Positions 25,230 to 37,789 of a stretch of DNA of 64,000 bases are shown here, piece after piece (positions within the stretch are counted from its first letter, which is position 1; each line of letters starts with the position of its first letter). A program made the translations under genes and the position numbers. The notes below the pieces were generated by a model. It saw only the letters and a program-made list of their open reading frames with translations, was not told where the DNA came from and made no database searches. Origin of the DNA: Sapria himalayana (lineage: Eukaryota > Streptophyta > Magnoliopsida > Malpighiales > Rafflesiaceae); contig JAREIK010003123.1 in NCBI GenBank assembly GCA_029783825.1, positions 252,501 through 316,500 of the forward strand. The letters run 5' to 3'.

Positions 25230-28200
25230 CACACTTAGATTCAATGCCATGATGCTACACATATGACTCTCATCCCTTCCACATGTCTTTCAAAAGCTTT
25301 AACTAGAAGTCTTGTCATAAAAGGATCTACCAAGTTGTCTACTGATGCTATGTTTGTCATCATCATATCTCATTTTTTTCATAATATTACTTATAAGATA
25401 ATATTTAAATTCAATGTGTATCACCTTCATGTGGGTTCTAGGTTCTTTCGAAGTCATAACTATTCCACACAATTATCACAATAAAGTAAAATAGGTAGTT
25501 GCATAAAAAGAATAACCCCTAGATCTATCAAGAAATTTCTAAGCTATATAGCTTCTTTGGCTACTTTTAAAGTTGTGCCAAATACTTGGTCTGCAAAGTG
25601 GAATCATCATTACAAGATTACTTAATACTTCTTTAGCTTCTTTCTCTAGTTCCCAAGATAAACACATAACCAATACTATATTTTCTCAAATCCTCATCTA
25701 ATTGGAAATTAAAGTCTGTATGCCCTATAAGCATAAGATTATCTGCCTAATACACTAATATATAATATCTAGTACTTTTCATGTATTTGATTATGTGTTA
25801 CTACTATCCAATTTTCTTATCCTATGTTAGATTGATATCTACTTATCATGTTAATAGAAAAATAGATATTAGATCTGGTACAAAGTATTGCATACATCAA
25901 CCTTCCAATTATAGATGGATAAGAAACTAAGTTCATTTTTTCTATCTCATTAGGTGTTTTGGGAAACTATTTTTTTTATAAAGTAATTCCATGTCTAAAA
26001 GGAAGAAAACCTTTCTTAGAATCTTGCTTATTAAATGAGATAATATCTGATTGATATATATAGCTTTAGTTAAGACCAACATTCTTTGTCAGTGATATCA
26101 CAAAAGCTTAATCCCAAAAACATAAGCAACTTTTCCTAAGTCTATCATATCGAATTGACTAGATAACTAGACATTAACCAAAGACAATGAGCTCACATTA
26201 TTATCAATGAGCAATATATCATCAACGTACAAGACCAAGAATACCACACTATTATCATTGCTTTTTATATACACATATATTCATCCTAACATAAATCAAA
26301 ACCATAAGACTTATGGCTTGATGAAAGTGAATATTCCAAGATATAGATGATTGTTTTGGTCCATAAATGGATTTTTTTAAATTACACAATATGTGCTCTT
26401 GGCCTATTTATATGAAATCATCTACTTGCATTATATAGAAACATTCTTTGACTTTATGTCCATTTTTCAAATATCATAGGCATAATTAATTTGGCTATGA
26501 GTTTCCATGGAAAAAAGAATCATGATTGACTCCAAAATGGTTATCAATAAAAAAGTCTCCTCATAATTGATTCTATTTTCTATGTAAAACGTTTTACAAC
26601 AAATCTTGCCTTATAAGTCTCAATGTCACTATCTATTCTTCTTTTTTTTATATATTCACTTGCACTTTATGGATTTTATACTTTCAGGTGGTTTCACAAG
26701 ATCCCAGACATTATTGGAGGGATTGACTATTTTTCTGATTCCATAGCCTTTTTTTTAATATTATACATCTTTATCTTTAAGTACATCATAGTTTTCAGGA
26801 TAAGCATCCTGCTCATCAAAAATTTTATCATAACACTTTGACAAGAGTATATACTAAGTAGGTTGATGAATAACCCTTCCACTACGAAGTGATACTTTTC
26901 TTGGTTATATACTTTTAGTGATATGCTACATAGACATTACTCCCTACGAACCATTATGACCATTTCCTTCTAGCCGTATAGCTAGAATATAAACGATAGC
27001 CTCATAAGGTTTAGTATCAATATTATCACTAACAATTCTTTCATTATGATAAGGTAGTGACGTGTTGAAGAAGCATCCTATGGTGTTCCTTCAAGTATTG
27101 AAGGAGTTTGAACTAGCTTATCTCCTCTTAATATCTCTAGAACAATTCTACTTCTAGATTTGTGGTTTGCAATATATTCATGTTCTAGTAATTAGGCATC
27201 ACTGCTAACATTGATATTATGGTCCTTTGGACTATAAAACAAACCATCTTTAGTCTCTCTAGGAAATCTCACAAAGAAACAAATTTTTTGTTCTCATTTC
27301 CAACTTTTATGTCTTCCCTTTTACCACATGTGTTGGTCAACCCCACAAATAAATGTGTTTTAAATTAGGCTTAGACCTAGTCCATAATTTAGTTGGAGTT
27401 GTAGGTACCGACTTAGATGAAACTAAGTTTTAAACATAAGTTTTTATATCTAATGTATATCCCCATAAGGAATCAAGCATATTTAAATAATTCATCATTA
27501 ATTTTACTATGTCTATAAGAGTCTTGTTTCTTCTTTCTATCACACCATTCTATGATGACAATTGGTATGTAGTCCCATTATCAAAAAAGTTGTCCGTAAA
27601 CCCTCCAAATATGCACTCACCATCATGATCTATTCAGAGTGTTGTAAGATATTTATTGTGATACTTATTTGTTTCCATCATTTACTATTTGAATTTCTCA
27701 AATGCATCAGACTTAAGGAATATTTAATAATTGTACTCATATCTTGAGTAATTATTAATGAAAGTGATGGAGTAGTCAAAACCACCTCTTGCTTGTATAT
27801 CCATGGGCCCACATAATATTAGAATAACCCAATTATAGTAGCTCTTCTCTATAGCCTTTGGCCACAAGAGGCCATTTGGTTATTTTTCTTTCTAAGCAGG
27901 ACTCGCATGCTAGAAGTTTTTTTATCATCAATGAACACCAAAGTCCATCTTTAATTAGTATCAAAATCAATTTTAGATTTATATTACCTAGGCATATGCA
28001 CCAAAGATATGTTCAGTTCATATCAGAAGAAAATTTTATTTTATGTGGAAAGGTATTGATGTTGTTTAACTTAGTTTGTTATAGTAGAGCAGAAATAATT
28101 TTAATAGCATAGATGCTATCTTTTAATGTAGCATAATAGATAATCTTTTTGTTCGAGCAAACTATTAGAAAATCATTGAATAGAAAAGATAATCTATCTT

Positions 28201-28330
28201 TAACTAAATTAGAGACTACAATCAAATTCCTTCTGGTTGAAGGTACATAAAGACAATCTCTTAAAATTAAAATATTATTTCTTTCAAAACAAAACATACA
28301 ATCACTCATAGTACACCCACTACCTTGGAA
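25230..28330 (-). pseudogene. Copia pol pseudogene (pre-integrase, integrase, RT, RNase H)
   Basis: Minus strand, in Copia order. The gag-pre-integrase block is at 28,079-28,309, ending in a 'LRDCLYVPSTRRNLIVVSNL' pattern. The integrase C-terminal motif 'NGVIERRNKTLID' is near 27,520-27,560. The reverse transcriptase catalytic motif 'LVLYVDDILL' is near 26,222-26,250. The RNase H tail 'SVDNLVDPFMTRLLVKAFERHVEGM' is near 25,262-25,345 (here split by the limits of the alignment, not by a gap). Numerous stops and frameshifts make it inactive. The RNase H end abuts the polypurine tract, as it should. Confidence 0.8.
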
Positions 28331-28679
28331 TTATTTCCCATGTGAAGATCAATTTTTCAATCACTTAGTTATCTAGTTTCCTAGAACTACTATAAATAAT
28401 TGCATATTTGATTAGTGGTACCCATATCTACACATTAAGTATTTGTAGATAAACCACTGTATATATTATAACTACTAATAATTTGGATTTACCATGATTA
28501 TTCACTTTACTGAGATAAATCAGACACTACTTCTCCCAGTGTCTTGACTGCCTGTATTGAAAATATTTTCTTTTTAGTTTCTTTACTCCAACTTGTGACT
28601 TAAGAGGTGTCAAAAGAACTTGAGTACATTTCTGAAATTTATTCTTCTTTACTTTCAGATTAGAAGTTCTTTAAGCAAT

Positions 28680-29266
28680 AGTATCAAATATCAATCAGGT
28701 CTATTCATGAACTTAAAAGAGTCTAGCAATATATGAAGAATAATATCAATCTGAGAATCTACATCAATCTCAACTCTAAGGATCTATAGTTCATTTTGAA
28801 AATCACTCATCTTGAGAACATGATCTCTCACAAGAGTGCTTTTAGTCATTGTAATATTCATTATGTTTCTTATAGCTTTCTTTCTAGTATAATGAGTCTG
28901 ATTCTCAAATATTTCTTTGACATTAGACATCATGTCAAAAGAAATAACCATAAAATAATATTGATATTGAAGTATATATGACATAGAAGCCAAAATATAA
29001 CATCTAGACATCTCATCATCCTTTACTTATTTCTATAAAGCTTGGCATCCTCATCGGTTTCCCCTTAATGAAGGGCATAGATCTGTGGGTACAAACTTGT
29101 AGTTCTTAGCAGTCGAGAAAATGTCAGATTTTTTTCTAGTTTATATAATTAGTTCTATCAAGTTTATTCTCTTTGAAAATGATGGCAAGTGTGTTGGAAA
29201 AATTTTTTTTGAAAAAAATATAATTAGCTTCTCAATTTCAATTATATGATAAAAATTTATTTCCTC
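28680..29266 (-). pseudogene. Copia gag pseudogene, interrupted by hAT insertion
   Basis: The minus strand reads 'RCYILASMSYILQYQYY' at about 28,940-28,990, followed by 'RKKAIRNIMNITMTKSTLVR' and 'DHVLKMSDFQNEL' (28,784-28,870), then 'ILRVEIDVDSQIDIIL'. This is the UBN2-type gag of plant Copia elements. The N-terminal part runs up to 29,266, where the hAT element begins; gag leader sequence resumes at 32,817. Stops are present. Confidence 0.7.
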
Positions 29267-32200
29267 TAGAGGTGTCAACCGGGCCGGGCCGGGCCAGCCC
29301 AGCACGAGAAAAAACCGTGCCCGGGTTAGGCACGGGCCGTGTTGTGCCGTGCCTGGCCTGTGCCGTGCCGTGCCTGACCCGGCACGGTTCGGCCCGTGGC
29401 ACGGTACACTGGCACGGGTTCGTCCCGTGCTGGTGTCACTCGAACCTACTGCATACAGGGCACAGGCTACCCCGCGAAAGACCCACGCCCCTCCCACAAA
29501 AAAGTCCGCGGGTCGGGTCTGATTGGACCCGACCCTCGGTCCCACTTCCACGAGGCCCGAACCGATCAAGATCCCTCAACGGGAAAAAAACAATAATAAT
29601 AATAAAATATATTTTCAGCCGTTGGATCTTGCCTCCAATGGCAAGGGGGCAGAATCCAACGGTCCTCTTGATTCTGCCCCCTAACAAATTAAAAAAAAAT
29701 TCAAAAAATAGAAAAAAAATCTTTTTTTATTAAAAATTAATATCTTTAATCTATAAATTCTACCCCCTCCCTTTAACATTTATGTTTTTCAAAAACATAA
29801 ATTCTCTCAAATCGTTCTTTTTCTCTCTCAAAAATCTTGCTTCTCTCTCCCGGACCTCGGGATTTTGGCATTCGGCTTGGATTTTCATGAATCTCGACTT
29901 GAGTTTTGAACATTAGAGATTGACTATGGTGCACCATGCACATGACCGACCTCATTGCTTTTACCGGGTAATTTATTTTATGGTTTTTTAACTCTCTCTC
30001 TAAACTTTCTCTCTAAACTTTCTCTCTCTAGACCAAAATTAAGAAAAATAAAAATAAGTCATCTAGTCTTTATTAAACTATTGTTAGAAACAAAAATCAT
30101 AAAAAAATGACAAATACAACTGAAACATATTTAAATTTAAAAAATAAAAATATTACACAGAGGTCTGAGGCTGCTGAAACTTTGGTTTCTCCAGTCGTCT
30201 CAACCCAATCTTCTAAAAATAAAACAACTAGGAGGACTTCTATAGTTTGGACTCATTTTAATATAATAACACAAAAAATATTAGGGGTGAGGAACAAGAA
30301 ATGACATAGTGCAAATATTGTATGAGACTTTTAACATGTAAGAGTTCGTTTGAGACTGGGCTCCTTAAGAGGCATGCCGAATTATGCACCAAAAAACATT
30401 GACCATTAGATCCTAGGAAAATCCAACTTGGCACTGCATTTTTTGAGACTAGATTGAGTACAGTCTCAAAGTTTACTCCCTTCATATACTCCAGCGAGTT
30501 GTGTAGGGACGGCATGACTAGACTTATCACATTGATGGGTCTTCCGATCAGATTTTCGGAAGATCCAAGGGTAGTGCGCATCATGCAGACATATTTTCAG
30601 CCTGCCTATCATAGGATTCCTAGGTCCACATCTAGGAATGACATACTAAAGATATATAAGTTAGAAAAATAAAAAATAATTAACGAATTTATGGCATATA
30701 GTGGAGTGGTTTCCGTGACGTCCGATATCTGGACAAGTCACGATGAATCTTCTTATGCATGTCTCACCAGCCACTATGTAGATTCTAACTGGACAATCAA
30801 TAAAAAAATTTTAGGATTCTCTGAGATTCTTCATCCTCATGATGGCCCGGCCATTTTTGACTGTATGATGAAAATCTTTAGGGAATATAAAATTCAAAAT
30901 AAAATTTTTAGTGTCACATTCGATAACGCATCTAATAATGGAATAGCGATCAACATGTTTGTTAGGAATATTAGAGACGCACCATTAGGAGAGATCTTTC
31001 ATGTCAGATGCATGTGTCACGTGATTAACCTGATTGTTCAAGCGGGTATGAATGTGTGTTCCCCCGCGTTGGATAATATACGTAATGCACTAAAATATAT
31101 TCGCACTCCTCATAGATAACAAGAGTTTGGTAGTCTCTGTTTGTCTGCGAATCTTAGGAAGAAGAAATTCCAATCGGATGTGAGACATCATTGGAATTAC
31201 ACCTACTTGATGTTAGAATCATGTGTTGTATATGAACACGTGATATCCGATTACGTCAATAGTAAGAGTGACGAACTTATTATTGACGACACTGACTGGG
31301 CTTCAGAAATTTCATTTATGAAATTCCTGCAGATTTTTTATGACACGACGAACATGTATTCATCGATTTATATGCCCACCACTTGCATTGCACTCCGGTG
31401 CATATGCAACATTAGTAGCATGTTTAAGAAGTATCGAGCTGACCCGACACTTAGCCATATGGTTGCAGAGATGGAAACTAAGTACTTGAAGTACTGGTCC
31501 ACCGTTCCATTTCTTTATTGCCTCACTGCATGCAAGGACCCTAAGGTTAAGGTGGAATGGGTAGAAAACACCCTGACCTACATTTACTCGTGCATGAACC
31601 TAGAAGAGTCACCTGAAGGGTTCATTCACGAGAAGTTGACTGACCTTTTCACATACTATGATACTAGGTATGGTGGTGGTGGTGGTGGTGGTGAGACTGT
31701 GATTATGGAGATTGATACCTTATTCGGAGATGATGATTTTTCCATTCAGCTAGCGAGGAAAAAACGTAGGGGTGGACCATCACATAGGAGCGAGCTGTCT
31801 CGGTACTTAGATACCGATTACTGAACATCCTATCACATTCTGATACTAAGAATCTTGATTTATTACAGTGGTGAAAATCATATGAGTCCACCTTTCCCGT
31901 GCTATCTAGGATGGCATGGGATCTACTGACTCCTCCGGTGTCGAGCGTAGCATCGGAGTCTGCTTTTTCTATTGGAGTGAACATGATTTCGGATAGGAGA
32001 TCGAGATTACGTCCAGATATTGTTGAGGCCTTGGCTTGTTTGAAGGATTGGGAGGATTCGAGGTTTAGCATCCATGATTGTGTTGGAACTGGGACTGGGA
32101 TAGGGACTGCAGTCGCATCCACTGCGATGGCGGTGGAGTTGATTACTAATTATGATGATCCATATGATACTGATCTTGATGTTGTGGCTGATGATTCTCA

Positions 32201-32816
32201 TGATATGCCGATTGACGATTGATGATAATCTACTATTTTTTGTTTTCGATATCTTTTTTATTGATTGTATGATTTGTTTGTACGTTGTGTTGAAACTGTA
32301 ATTTGTTTGGTTCGGACCTTCGGTTTCAAATGGATGATTGGTAATTTTTCATTTATGTTGTTTATGTTTTTTTTAATTTTTATTTTTACTAACATAATGT
32401 ATTGATTTATTTTTATTTTGTTTTAATTTTTCTTTAAAAAATTAATAACTTTATTATATAATTAATAATTATAATAAAATTTAAACTAATTTGATATTAC
32501 AAAAAAAAATTTTAACTTTGTTTTATAATAAAATTTTAATTTTAACATTTTTAAAATTATAAATATATAATACTATACAATATCTAAAAATTTTAAATAT
32601 ATTTTAATATTTAAAAAAAAAATTCTGCCCCTAACGGCCTGGCCTGGCCCGAGCGGGCCTGGCACGGCTTGCCGTGCCTTCGGACCGTGCCGAGCTCGTC
32701 TTTTTTAAATCGTGCCGGGCCGGGCAAGTCACAATATAGTAACCGTGTCGTGCCTGGCCCGACACGAATGCACACTCGTGCTCCAAATAAACGGGCCGGG
32801 CCGTTTGTCACCTCTA
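29267..32816 (+). mobile_element. hAT transposon (Ac-like), near full-length
   Basis: The left end is TAGAGGTGTCAACCGGGCC and the right end the inverted GGGCCGTTTGTCACCTCTA. The flanking 8-bp duplications atttcctc (29,259-29,266) and attccctc (32,817-32,824) match at 7 of 8 positions. Length is 3,550 bp. Both subterminal regions (29,280-29,450 and 32,630-32,800) are strongly GC-rich with repeated GTGCCGTGCC/GGCACGG motifs, the kind of site an hAT transposase binds. The centre encodes a broken transposase. It lies within the gag/leader of the Copia element, so it inserted after that element. Confidence 0.92.
30107..32222 (+). pseudogene. hAT transposase pseudogene (RICESLEEPER/Ac-like)
   Basis: Domain order is complete. 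The N-terminus starts at 30,107. A BED zinc finger ends in CKYCMRLLTCK and GLLKRHAELC (30,310-30,395). The catalytic core includes VTSDIWTSHDESSYACLTSH (about 30,712-30,770) and FSVTFDNASNN (about 30,910-30,940). A long helical region spans 31,141-31,824. The C-terminal hAT dimerisation domain carries TPPVSSVASESAFS and DRRSRLRPDIVEALACLKDW (31,930-32,055). Lesions are few: a frameshift before 30,310, in-frame stops near 30,400, 30,670 and 31,117, and a frameshift near 31,830. A (GGT)n run at about 31,670-31,692 encodes a glycine string. The low number of lesions suggests fairly recent activity. Confidence 0.88.
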
Positions 32817-32824
32817 ATTCCCTC

Positions 32825-33412
32825 CAATAATTTTTGAATGAATTCATCAAAAATCTGGCATGCCATTAATTCCATACCTCAATGAGAGGAGGCATACTAT
32901 TCTCTATTTGTTCAAATAAGCTAATTCCTATCAAGCTTGTTATCTAGGCTATGGATAGTACCAAAAAGATTAAACTAAGACTTGATTTGATCCTATAATA
33001 AATAATAGTAACAACTTATATAGAAAGGATGCTATTATTCATATCTAAGTATAAACCATCATATACTTCTGAAATGGTTGTTCCTTAATTGAATCATTCA
33101 GATGGAGAAGTGATTCATTTAAATAATCTATAGAATTACCCAATTTTGGTTTGTACTAAGTGTACCTAGAAGCTTGTTAGTCAGATATGGAGAAGGTACC
33201 AAGACCAATATGCTAATGGACTTACATAAGTTTCAAACTAATAATAGAGATTGTAGGATTCATTCTAAATAAATTTCATCACCCACATAGATATTTAAAA
33301 TTGAGGGTATTTTAAATATGTGATATTGTGAAATTAATTTTCACCTTATGTGCATAACTTTTCCATTTCGTATATATATTACTTTCATGTCACAAATATA
33401 TATCACCTAGCC

Positions 33413-33451
<39 letters not shown>

Positions 33452-34166
33452 TTATTTCCATGCCATGTAAAGGTATGCTACATATATATACATCATTTTT
33501 ATGCCACATATATATATATTATTTTTATGCCACAAATATATACCACATATATATTATTTTCAAGCCACAAATATGTGATGACTAAGCATCACATATATAA
33601 GAATGTTTAACATTTGTTCCAGTTTATCATCATAATAGTTTGGGGTAATGCCCAAAATGAAATAGACATGGAATTTGTTCAAGCTTTTGATGTTGGCAAT
33701 ATACACTTCCATTATCTTCTTTTTCCACCATGAACTTTGCCATTATCTACTTCTACCACTATGAACTATGCCAGATGGATATTCTTGGTTCAAGGACACC
33801 ACAAAATCCACCACCATTTGTTGTGTCAACCACTAAAATTAACATCAATAGTTACACTCACAACCTCCACAAGTGATATCGACTATAGTCACCACCTCTA
33901 GTTATGATGTTCACCACGACAACTTCCACATATGACATGTGACATCGTTGTTGATACTCATCACCTCCAACAATGTTATTCCCCATGACAACCTCCGCAT
34001 GCGGTGTCGTTGGCAATAGTCACCACCTCAAGCATTGTTGTTTGCCATGAAAACCTTCATGGGCACCATCGTTGGCGATGGTTTATTTAAACATTATTAC
34101 CATGGGATATTATTACTGAAAAAAACTTAACACATCCATGCATATTATTAGCGAAAAAAATTCACT
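32825..34166 (-). other. Copia 5' leader and gag start
   Basis: Between the hAT insertion and the primer-binding site. It contains AT-rich sequence, a (TA)n/(CATA)n run at about 33,412-33,451 with neighbouring 'atgccacatatata' repeats, and a 60-bp-class tandem repeat at 33,800-34,090. No intact frame. Confidence 0.5.
33800..34090 (+). repeat. degenerate tandem repeat, unit about 60 bp
   Basis: About four imperfect units, each with a 'gacaacctccacat' start, a 'tgacatcgttgg' centre and a 'tcaccacctc' end. They lie in the leader of the Copia element. Confidence 0.6.
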
Positions 34167-34179
34167 CCCTCTAATACCA
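34167..34179 (-). promoter_or_regulatory. degenerate primer-binding site of the Copia element
   Basis: The minus strand reads tggtattagaggg, close to the usual TGGTATCAGAGC that pairs with the initiator tRNA-Met 3' end. It lies just inside the 5' LTR, as required for first-strand priming. Confidence 0.55.
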
Positions 34180-34182
34180 TTA

Positions 34183-35336
34183 TTGGACAATCAGTAATAT
34201 ATCAAGTCTATAATACTCATGGGATAATTTATTTTATCACCTAGTGTAGAGTTTATGAATGTAGTGATACTTAAGGTTATGGATGTTGGCAAGCTCTTCT
34301 CCCATAAACCTTTGTTCTAGAATATCCAAAGAAGATTATGATATCATAATGGTTAGCATCGTCTAAACTTCTATCCTTTTTTTTTAAAAATAAGATAGAA
34401 CCAAACCATTTTTATTTTGAAAATTTACATATTTAATATGAATCATTTCGTTTTATTTTTTAATATTTAAAATAGATTTTTAATTAAGTATTTTAATTAT
34501 ATATATATATATATATACAAAATTAATTTTATATGAGTCTGTTAATTTGATTTGATATTCAAATCAAATAATTAAATTATAATAAAATTAATTATTCTGA
34601 TTATATACATATACATATACTAATTAAACAACTCATGTTACTTAATATTAATTAAACTCTTCATGTTAAGATTATAGATATTCATTGATTGAATTAAAAT
34701 CCACATGTAGGGTTTGGAAATATCAAAATTTATAATCTTTTTCAAGTGGATAGCATCAATCCTTTCGATAAGATATGGATTTCAACAACAATCAATATTT
34801 ACCACATGCTTGATAAAGTTATTTAATTCATAGAGTTCTTAAATCTATTTCTAGACTCTACTTTTTATGAATCAAAATAACTATTGACAAGTATATGCAA
34901 AAAATAACTACTTTAAGAATAAAAGTATTAGTATTTATAATATAAATGGTATATTTTATCTTATAAGTCAGTACAAAATAATTTCACCATGATGGTTTCA
35001 TTCAATACACTCAAGTGTACGAGCACTAGAAGTTAGAATTTCACTATTCACCATAGTCAAGATTGACTTAATGAAATCTAATGCTACAAATATTACTGAT
35101 AAGTTATCCAGCTCTTTCTAGATTGTGAACAAGAAGCTTATATTCTAGAAGAATTGATAATTTGATTATTTGTTCATAATTCAAACTTTATACACCAAAT
35201 CATATATAGTGTAGAATAAAGAATATATATTTTAATAAATTTTGTTCATTATAAAATCTTTTATTTAAAACAAGAAAATGATATAAAAAAATGAAAAATA
35301 ATAAGAAATGGCTTCTAGTATAAATTAGTTCCAACA
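34183..35336 (-). repeat. 5' LTR of the Copia element
   Basis: The minus strand begins TGTTGGAACTAATTTATAC at 35,336. It aligns with the 3' LTR at 23,950-25,225, including a shared 'gcatcaatcctttcgata' block and the shared 'caccaaatcat.tatagtgta' block. The left boundary is set by the primer-binding site and is approximate. Confidence 0.78.
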
Positions 35337-35599
35337 AGATAGGGTTGATGAGTTGAAATCTTCATCTACTTCTTATACTAAATATTAAAAATCTATAGTT
35401 CCAAATACTTTCCTTTGACATCAAATGTTAAGAACTAGAGGTATCGAGTATGAACTTTATTCTCTAATGTTAGGAATCATGGTGATTGTGATCCTATGAT
35501 ACTTAGAATCAGGATAATGGTTGGGGTTTAGGATTTCAGATGAGAAAAAACAACCATAGGCAGACCTCTCATAGAAGAAGTGCACATGCATAACTAGAG

Positions 35600-35645
<46 letters not shown>

Positions 35646-35930
35646 GATATATATATATAAGGAGAAAAAATGTCTTCTTTTACTATTCATGCTTTGAAGT
35701 GGAGTTATATTTCCTTTCTTTTTTTTCATACATTTACATGCCTCTAAATAGTAAGTTAAAAACCTCTTAAAATTAAGTTCAAGTCATGAGAATATATAAC
35801 ATGTCATAGCTTTATTAAAGTTGTTCCCCTAAAGAATAGGTCATAACTTAAATCCTTAAGTTACTAGTCATAGTAACATAGAATATGTTTTTACAACATT
35901 GTAGCTATATTATGTCATAATTTTAAAATA
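35337..35930 (+). repeat. probable right part of repeat R2 copy 1, with (GA)n run
   Basis: The first 45 bases after the Copia LTR resemble 40,930-40,980 ('gttgatgag..' against 'gttgaggag..', then 'tctac..cttctta'), as expected if the Copia element split R2. The rest includes a perfect GA microsatellite at about 35,604-35,650 followed by a short TA run. Confidence 0.4.
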
Positions 35931-36310
35931 TAGATCATAACTCCAAAACATTGTCTCCAATCACAACCACACAAATCAAGTTATGACTCCTTTCATGTTG
36001 TGACTCCACAATCGAGGTTGCGACTTTGAACTCTAGTAGTTGTTCATGCTGTAGTCCAAACTTATCCCCACAAAATAGGGCATGACTTCTTGGCATATCT
36101 TCCAACTTTAGTCCAATCATGATACATAGAACAAAGTTATGACTCCTTAAAAGATTTTCTAACTTTAGTCTAGTCATGAATCCATGTTGTAACTACTCAA
36201 CAGATCTTCCAATTTTAGTCTAGTCAAGACCCCACCCAACTAGGCCACGACTCCTTAGTAGATCTTCTAGCATTAGTCCAATCCTGACTCCACATAATAG
36301 GGTTATGAAT
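35930..36310 (+). repeat. tandem repeat, unit about 50-58 bp
   Basis: Successive 'catgactcctta' blocks begin at about 36,084, 36,141, 36,191 and 36,249, spaced 57, 50 and 58 bases. Each is followed by a 'gatcttccaactttagtc' block and 'tagtcatgactcca'. The repeat decays toward 35,930. No coding content. Confidence 0.65.
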
Positions 36311-36479
36311 CTGCTATACATATGGAAACTTAAGAAGAAGTATGAGCTAATCGTAATACATTTTTAATCATGTAATCCATATACTCATCAAGAGATAATC
36401 CTTGATAAATTGTAATGATTTATGTTGTATATAGTTTGTTTTGATAAATTGTAATGATTTATGTTGGTTCAATATTTTG

Positions 36480-36840
36480 TTAGTACATGAAATAAAATAT
36501 TGAATGGTTGGGAATACAAGAATAGCACAATAATGGGGGTTCCGTTGCTTGGTTAGTGGGTGGAAGAAAATTTTGAAGCACAACCCAGTCCATCCAAGTG
36601 ATCCAACCCGCTCCATTATTGAAATCGAAAAACTGTTTAATATAAATTGATTTTTTATTTCTATTTTTCACTATTACCAATTTACTATGGAATTGTTCAT
36701 TTTCATCTTCTCTCTATGTGCAATTTTCTTCTTCACTATTGCTGCATCTGTAAGATATTGTGTTGATTATAATCTGTAAATACATAAGTATTTTTCTGGT
36801 GGTTGTAGCTAGGCATGCTGAATGACTAGCGAACCACATT
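36480..36840 (+). repeat. unclassified mobile repeat R3, copy 1
   Basis: Aligns by eye with 43,910-44,250. Shared landmarks in order are 'gttagtac/gctagtac', 'cacaataatgggggt/gacaataacggaggt', 'gaagaaaattttgaagc/gagaaatttttggagc' and 'gctag.cat..tgaatgactag.gaaccaca'. No open frame is conserved between copies. Confidence 0.55.
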
Positions 36841-36899
36841 ATTTTCTATGTTTTTGGATTGTGATTTAATTTTCTAACATGGTTTTAGATTGTGGTTGT

Positions 36900-37740
36900 G
36901 GATATATCATTTTCTGTTGTCTTCTTCTGAATCTATAAAATTACAAACATTGGAAGTGAAATTACTAACAATTTACCTTATAACTAATAGTTGAATGACC
37001 TTCTCATTTATATGACTGTCTCTATGCCAAAGACTAATATTGTCTTTTCAATGAATAGTACTTATTTAATCTATAGACATTCTCACCTAAGTGGCATAAA
37101 ATGTAATTTGTTTCCCACCTCTCTCCATAAATAAAGAGCCATTGGCCAAATTTTTTTGGCCATTGATCAAATGACTCACATACTTCATGTCATGTAGCAT
37201 GTTGATGGATACCAAGTTTTGATGAATGTATAGATTTAATGGACAACTTTTAGAACTAGTTTATATCTAATCTATATCTACAAACATATCTTTATAGAGG
37301 TGTTACTATTGTTTATCTTTACTATGTAATAATCACCATGTGTGTTAAAAAAAAGTAGTCAATATGATGGATTATATTAAATGATATAGTTGAATCAATC
37401 AGTTAAACACTAACTTGACTCAACATGTTAGCATAATTATCATCACTACCCAACATGACATCACCTTCCATTCCAATATTATTTGTCACTCTTTCGAATT
37501 TAACATTTTATCATAACATGTTAGCATAATTATCATGTATTTCTACTAAAGTTGTTTTCATGTATCATAATATGTTCTAATGTATCCAAGCTTGTTGTAG
37601 TAATAACATTTTACTTCATTTCTATTTCTTGACACATAGTCTTGGAATGATTAGTATTTTCATCACTTTGTATGTGTCTTGTAGTACTCCTATCATGCCT
37701 TTATGACATGAAAATTCCATAAAAATTCACTTTTTTTTCT
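36900..37740 (-). pseudogene. possible Copia gag/protease relic
   Basis: On the minus strand near 37,555-37,620 the translation reads KCYYYNKLGYIRTYY, a decayed CCHC zinc knuckle of Copia gag. I cannot assign the rest with confidence; it may be gag and protease sequence with many stops. Confidence 0.3.
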
Positions 37741-37789
37741 CCTTGCTTTTTTAATTATCAAAGTTTCCTAGACCAAATGCAAGGTTACA

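Larger units (their letters stand above)
23950..35336 (-). mobile_element. Copia LTR retrotransposon, full-length with nested hAT insertion
   Basis: Minus-strand element. The 5' LTR is at about 34,183-35,336 (minus strand starts TGTTGGAACTAATTTATAC). A degenerate primer-binding site (tggtattagaggg on the minus strand, 34,167-34,179) resembles the initiator-tRNA-Met complement. Gag (32,825 leftward and 28,680-29,200), pre-integrase, integrase, reverse transcriptase and RNase H follow down to 25,240, then a polypurine tract reading aagtgtgagat and the 3' LTR (23,950-25,225). Without the 3.55-kb hAT inserted in gag/leader it would be about 7.8 kb. All coding parts contain stops. It appears to be inserted within repeat R2. 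Confidence 0.8.

Noticed and set aside
29141..29733. Overlapping frames on both strands in the hAT left end
   Set aside because: They arise from the GC-rich subterminal repeats, which lack stop codons; no domain and no conserved start.
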